Source of the DNA: Scatosoma sp045658805
Lineage (GTDB): Bacteria; Bacillota; Clostridia; Christensenellales; Borkfalkiaceae
Reading direction: 5' to 3'
DNA length: 6,994 nt
Assembly (NCBI GenBank): GCA_045658805.1
Contig: JAZOVQ010000077.1
Location: 1 to 6,994 of the forward strand
The translations under genes and the position numbers were made by a program. Below are positions 4,436 through 6,994 of the stretch, in pieces (within the stretch, counting starts at the first letter, position 1; every line of letters starts with the position of its first letter). Below the pieces are notes generated by a model. The model was given only the letters and a program-made list of their open reading frames with translations, was not told where the DNA came from and ran no database searches.

Positions 4436-6106
4436 ATGAGGAAAGATAAAGCTACCGCTGTTGGTAAAGTATGGTTAAAAAAGAAAATACGCCCGTATCG
4501 TTCGCGCGTATTCTTTTTGACGTGCCTTACCATTTTTACAACTATCTTTTCGTTGGGATTTGCCTATCTCGTACGTTATTTAATTAACAGTGCCACCAAT
4601 CAAGAAAGCGACCTTCTTTGGACGTTTGCCGCGGTTGTATTGGCGCTTGTTGTATTGAAAATTGTTTTAAAAACCTTAACCTCTTACTTTACAGAACGAT
4701 ACCGCGCGAAAATCGTTTCGCAACTGCGTGTGGAAATATATTCCGACGTGTTAAAAACGGAATATTTATCCTTGCAAAAGTATCACAGCGGGGATATTTT
4801 GACGAGATTGACGTCGGACGTGCAAGAAATTGCTTCCACGACGGTAGGGTTAGCGCCTTCAATGGTGGGAATGTTTACGCAATGCGTAGGTGCAATCGTT
4901 GCTTTGCTTACTATTGATCCGCTGTTTACCTTAATTTACGTTATTTGCGGCGGAATTTTTGCAGGGCTGACCGCTTTGTTTAGAAAACAAATAAAGAAAC
5001 GCCATAAGGCTGTTATGGAAGCGGATTCGCAGTTCCGTTCTTATATGCAGGAAAGTTATTCTTCCGTATTGACGGTCAAAGCGTACGGCGTAGAGGAAAA
5101 GACCACGCAAAAGACGCAGGATTTGGCGGATACTTATTTTGATAAGCGTTTAAAACGCAACAACGTTCATGCGCTTATGTCTTTAATTTATGGTTTCCTT
5201 AGCAATTTCGGCTTGATTTTTGCCGTCGTTTGGTGCAGTGTAAGCGTTTTAAACGGCACAATGAACGATTACGGTGCTATTTTATCCGTTATCTTATTGT
5301 TGATGCAATTGCAGCAGCCTTTATCAACTTTTTCCAGCATTATTCCTGCCTATTATTCCAGGTTGAGCAGTGCGGAACGTTTGGCGGAAATAGAAAAATT
5401 GCCGCGCGACAATCATAAGTATGAGGACGATGAAATTGCTTCAACTTTAAAGGATTTAAAAGCGATTCAATTAAAAGACGTTAGCTTTTCTTATGGACGC
5501 GAAAGGGTGCTTGAAGGGGTTAATTTGAGCCTGGAAGCAGGAAAAACGATTTGCTTAACAGGTATTTCGGGAACGGGGAAAAGTACGCTGTTTAAACTGC
5601 TTTTAAACGTTCTTACGCCAACCAACGGCGAAATTTTACTTGCGTTACAAACCGAGCAAAAGCCTTTAACTATAAAGGATAGACGCTTGTTTGCGTACGT
5701 GCCGCAAGGCAACTTCCTTTTCTCAGGCACTATTTATGAAAACTTAATTTTCTTCGCGGAAAATTGTAGCGAGGAGGCAATCGAAAAGGCGTTGAGGACC
5801 GCTTGTGCGGATTTCGTTTTTGATTTACCAGATGGACTGCAAACGCGTCTTGGTGAAAAGGGCATTGGGCTTTCGGAAGGGCAAATGCAGCGTTTGGCTA
5901 TCGCAAGAGCAATCTTGTGCGACCGTCCCATTTTGCTTTTGGACGAAGCGACTTCGGCGCTTGACAGCGCAACGGAAAAACAATTGTTGGAAAACGTAAA
6001 ATCCTTGCAAAACAAAACGTGTTTGATGGTCACGCACCGTCCAGCCGCTTTAGAAATTGCCGACGTAATTTTACAATTGGAAAACGGCGAAATAAAAATT
6101 GTTTAA
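4436..6106 (+). CDS. ABC exporter half-transporter (TMD-NBD fusion)
   Basis: A 556-residue half-transporter expected to work as a dimer in the cytoplasmic membrane. The N-terminal domain has about six hydrophobic spans (near 24-49, 60-82, 140-159, 163-181, 248-273 and 279-303). The ATPase domain starts near 340 with A-loop Tyr353, Walker A GISGTGKST (376-384), Q-loop Gln424, signature LSEGQ (479-483), Walker B ILLLDE (499-504), D-loop SALD and switch His534; all catalytic residues are present. It belongs to the exporter type seen with peptide, lipid and drug transport. It lacks an N-terminal C39 peptidase domain, so leader cleavage, if any, must come from another protein, and the S26-like peptidase lies directly upstream. 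The ATG at 4436 is preferred, with AAGG at 4424-4427; an in-frame TTG at 4415 directly follows the previous stop but has no clear site. A terminator follows. Confidence 0.92.
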   Translation: MRKDKATAVGKVWLKKKIRPYRSRVFFLTCLTIFTTIFSLGFAYLVRYLINSATNQESDLLWTFAAVVLALVVLKIVLKTLTSYFTERYRAKIVSQLRVEIYSDVLKTEYLSLQKYHSGDILTRLTSDVQEIASTTVGLAPSMVGMFTQCVGAIVALLTIDPLFTLIYVICGGIFAGLTALFRKQIKKRHKAVMEADSQFRSYMQESYSSVLTVKAYGVEEKTTQKTQDLADTYFDKRLKRNNVHALMSLIYGFLSNFGLIFAVVWCSVSVLNGTMNDYGAILSVILLLMQLQQPLSTFSSIIPAYYSRLSSAERLAEIEKLPRDNHKYEDDEIASTLKDLKAIQLKDVSFSYGRERVLEGVNLSLEAGKTICLTGISGTGKSTLFKLLLNVLTPTNGEILLALQTEQKPLTIKDRRLFAYVPQGNFLFSGTIYENLIFFAENCSEEAIEKALRTACADFVFDLPDGLQTRLGEKGIGLSEGQMQRLAIARAILCDRPILLLDEATSALDSATEKQLLENVKSLQNKTCLMVTHRPAALEIADVILQLENGEIKIV

Positions 6107-6108
6107 AT

Positions 6109-6144
6109 AAAAACTCTCGAATCCATTGGAAACGAGAGTTTTTT
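6109..6144. terminator. Bidirectional intrinsic terminator
   Basis: AAACTCTCG (6111-6119) pairs perfectly with CGAGAGTTT (6133-6141) around a 13-base loop, and two further A-T pairs extend the stem to 6109-6143. On the plus strand six T follow the GC-containing stem (6139-6144), ending the ABC exporter transcript two bases after its stop. On the minus strand the stem is followed by TTTTTATTT, so it also serves the convergent AraC-family gene, whose stop is at 6149..6147. Confidence 0.92.
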
Positions 6145-6146
6145 GT

Positions 6147-6994
6147 TTATTTTATGCTGTTACGGTATTCGCTTGGCGTCATACCAACGTGTTTTTTAAA
6201 GACAAAGGTAAAGGTTGAAAGGGAATCGAAACACAACAAATCGGCAATAGTTGCAAAGGTGTGATTTTTTCGGATTAGCTTTTTAGCTTCGTCAATTTTC
6301 AACTTTAAATAGGTTTGATAGATGCTTTTCCCTGTTTTTTCACGGAAGAAAGTGCATAAACGTGTGGAGCCGTAGTGCAATTCCGCGCTTAAATCGCTCA
6401 ACTGGAATTTACCGTATACTTTAGAATTTAAAATACGTACAATTTCGTCCTCAAGTTCAGAAGAATCGGCTATTTTTGAAACGAAAAACTCGTGCGAGGA
6501 CGCCTTTTTTTGCGCCAAACGTAACATATATATCATTAACGTTTCTAACGAATTTTTAATAATTTGCTCGCCGCCGAGGTTGGGATTTTCTTTTAATTTT
6601 AAAGCGTTTAAGTTAGGGTCGAAATCGGGCAATTCAAAGGTGTTTGAGGCTTCCGACATTATGTTTTGCAATAAATATCTGTACCCATTGGGCACGGAAT
6701 ATTTTTTATTTGCAAAGAAATTGATGGATTCCGAACGGCAAGTGAAAGAAATAATAAAAAGATTGGGTTCTTTTTCGCCGCTTTCTACCCAATGCGGGTG
6801 ATTGGGCTTAATAAAGAGGATTTCACCTTGTTTCAACTCAACTTTTTCCTCGCCTAAACATACGAAAACGTTTTCTTTGTCCGCGTAATTTATTTCCCAA
6901 AAATCGTGCTGTTCTTCGGGGGATTGATAATTTTGCGGCAAGGCTTGATAATGTACCGTTACAATTTTTTGCACGTTTAACAAGTTGGAAATCT
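6147..6994 (-). CDS. AraC-family transcriptional regulator, 5' end not resolved
   Basis: A one-component regulator: an N-terminal cupin senses a small ligand and a C-terminal pair of helix-turn-helix motifs binds DNA. Numbering from the TTG at 6983, HDFWEINYADK (26-36) and GEILFIKPNHPHWV (53-66) mark the beta-barrel. The first HTH lies near 193-215 (QLSDLSAELHYGSTRLCTFF) and the second near 243-265, and the family signature ends FKKHVGMTPSEYR (262-274). The reading frame stays open to the right edge, with three more codons (I-S-N) visible before the TTG, so the true start is probably outside the window. A TTG start at 6983 cannot be fully excluded, because only 11 bases upstream are visible. 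Ligand and targets are unknown; it is convergent with the exporter and shares its terminator, so direct control of that operon is not implied. At least 278 residues, a normal length. Confidence 0.9.
   Translation of the reverse strand, partial: ISNLLNVQKIVTVHYQALPQNYQSPEEQHDFWEINYADKENVFVCLGEEKVELKQGEILFIKPNHPHWVESGEKEPNLFIISFTCRSESINFFANKKYSVPNGYRYLLQNIMSEASNTFELPDFDPNLNALKLKENPNLGGEQIIKNSLETLMIYMLRLAQKKASSHEFFVSKIADSSELEDEIVRILNSKVYGKFQLSDLSAELHYGSTRLCTFFREKTGKSIYQTYLKLKIDEAKKLIRKNHTFATIADLLCFDSLSTFTFVFKKHVGMTPSEYRNSIK

Larger units (their letters stand above)
2763..6106 (+). other. Putative kinase-PqqD-peptidase-exporter cassette
   Basis: This entry groups five adjacent genes: small lipoprotein, HprK-like kinase, PqqD-like protein, S26-like peptidase and ABC exporter. 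Gaps are 15, -11, 22 and 21 bases, no internal promoter or terminator was seen, and a terminator closes the group. The last four members each match a step of ribosomal-peptide maturation: leader binding, tailoring, leader removal and export. No radical SAM, asparagine synthetase-like, transglutaminase-like, YcaO or lanthionine enzyme is present, which argues against a standard lasso, sactipeptide or lanthipeptide locus. Grouping is inferred from order and spacing. Confidence 0.6.

Noticed and set aside
6984..6994. Assigning the AraC-family start to the TTG at 6983
   Set aside because: The frame remains open with three further codons to the edge and no ribosome binding site is visible in the 11 bases available, so the gene is reported as possibly partial instead.

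Overview
The window looks like chromosome from a low-GC Gram-positive anaerobe of the Clostridia type. It is AT-rich, has strong AGGAGG-like ribosome binding sites, tightly packed co-directional genes, a long 'eukaryotic-type' adenylosuccinate lyase, and a signature (HprK-like kinase, PqqD-like protein, S24/S26 peptidase) that I associate with Clostridia. The species cannot be named from the sequence alone.

Left edge (1-288): the first eight codons of a leftward gene, probably groES, with its promoter and a hairpin in its 5' leader. A divergent extended -10 promoter at 222-250 reads rightward. I see no CIRCE heat-shock operator between groES and its promoter.

Housekeeping block (289-2739): dCMP deaminase, a cytoplasmic cyclophilin-type prolyl isomerase and purB (adenylosuccinate lyase), separated by 21 and 12 bases, each with its own ribosome binding site. 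Two of the three serve nucleotide synthesis.

Accessory block (2763-6106): with no terminator after purB, the same strand continues into a 52-residue lipoprotein gene at 2763-2921, then an HPr-kinase-like P-loop kinase, a PqqD-like peptide-binding protein, a cytosolic S26-type Ser/His peptidase, and an ABC exporter half-transporter without a C39 protease domain. The gene set suggests bind, phosphorylate, cleave and export a peptide. This would be a ribosomal-peptide (RiPP)-like route whose only visible tailoring enzyme is a kinase. The substrate is not identified. The small lipoprotein is the only candidate in the window and its case is weak. A strong bidirectional terminator at 6109-6144 ends the unit.

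Right edge (6147-6994): a convergent AraC-family regulator with a cupin sensor domain, open to the end of the window, so its start cannot be fixed. No tRNA, rRNA, CRISPR, insertion sequence or attachment site was seen.
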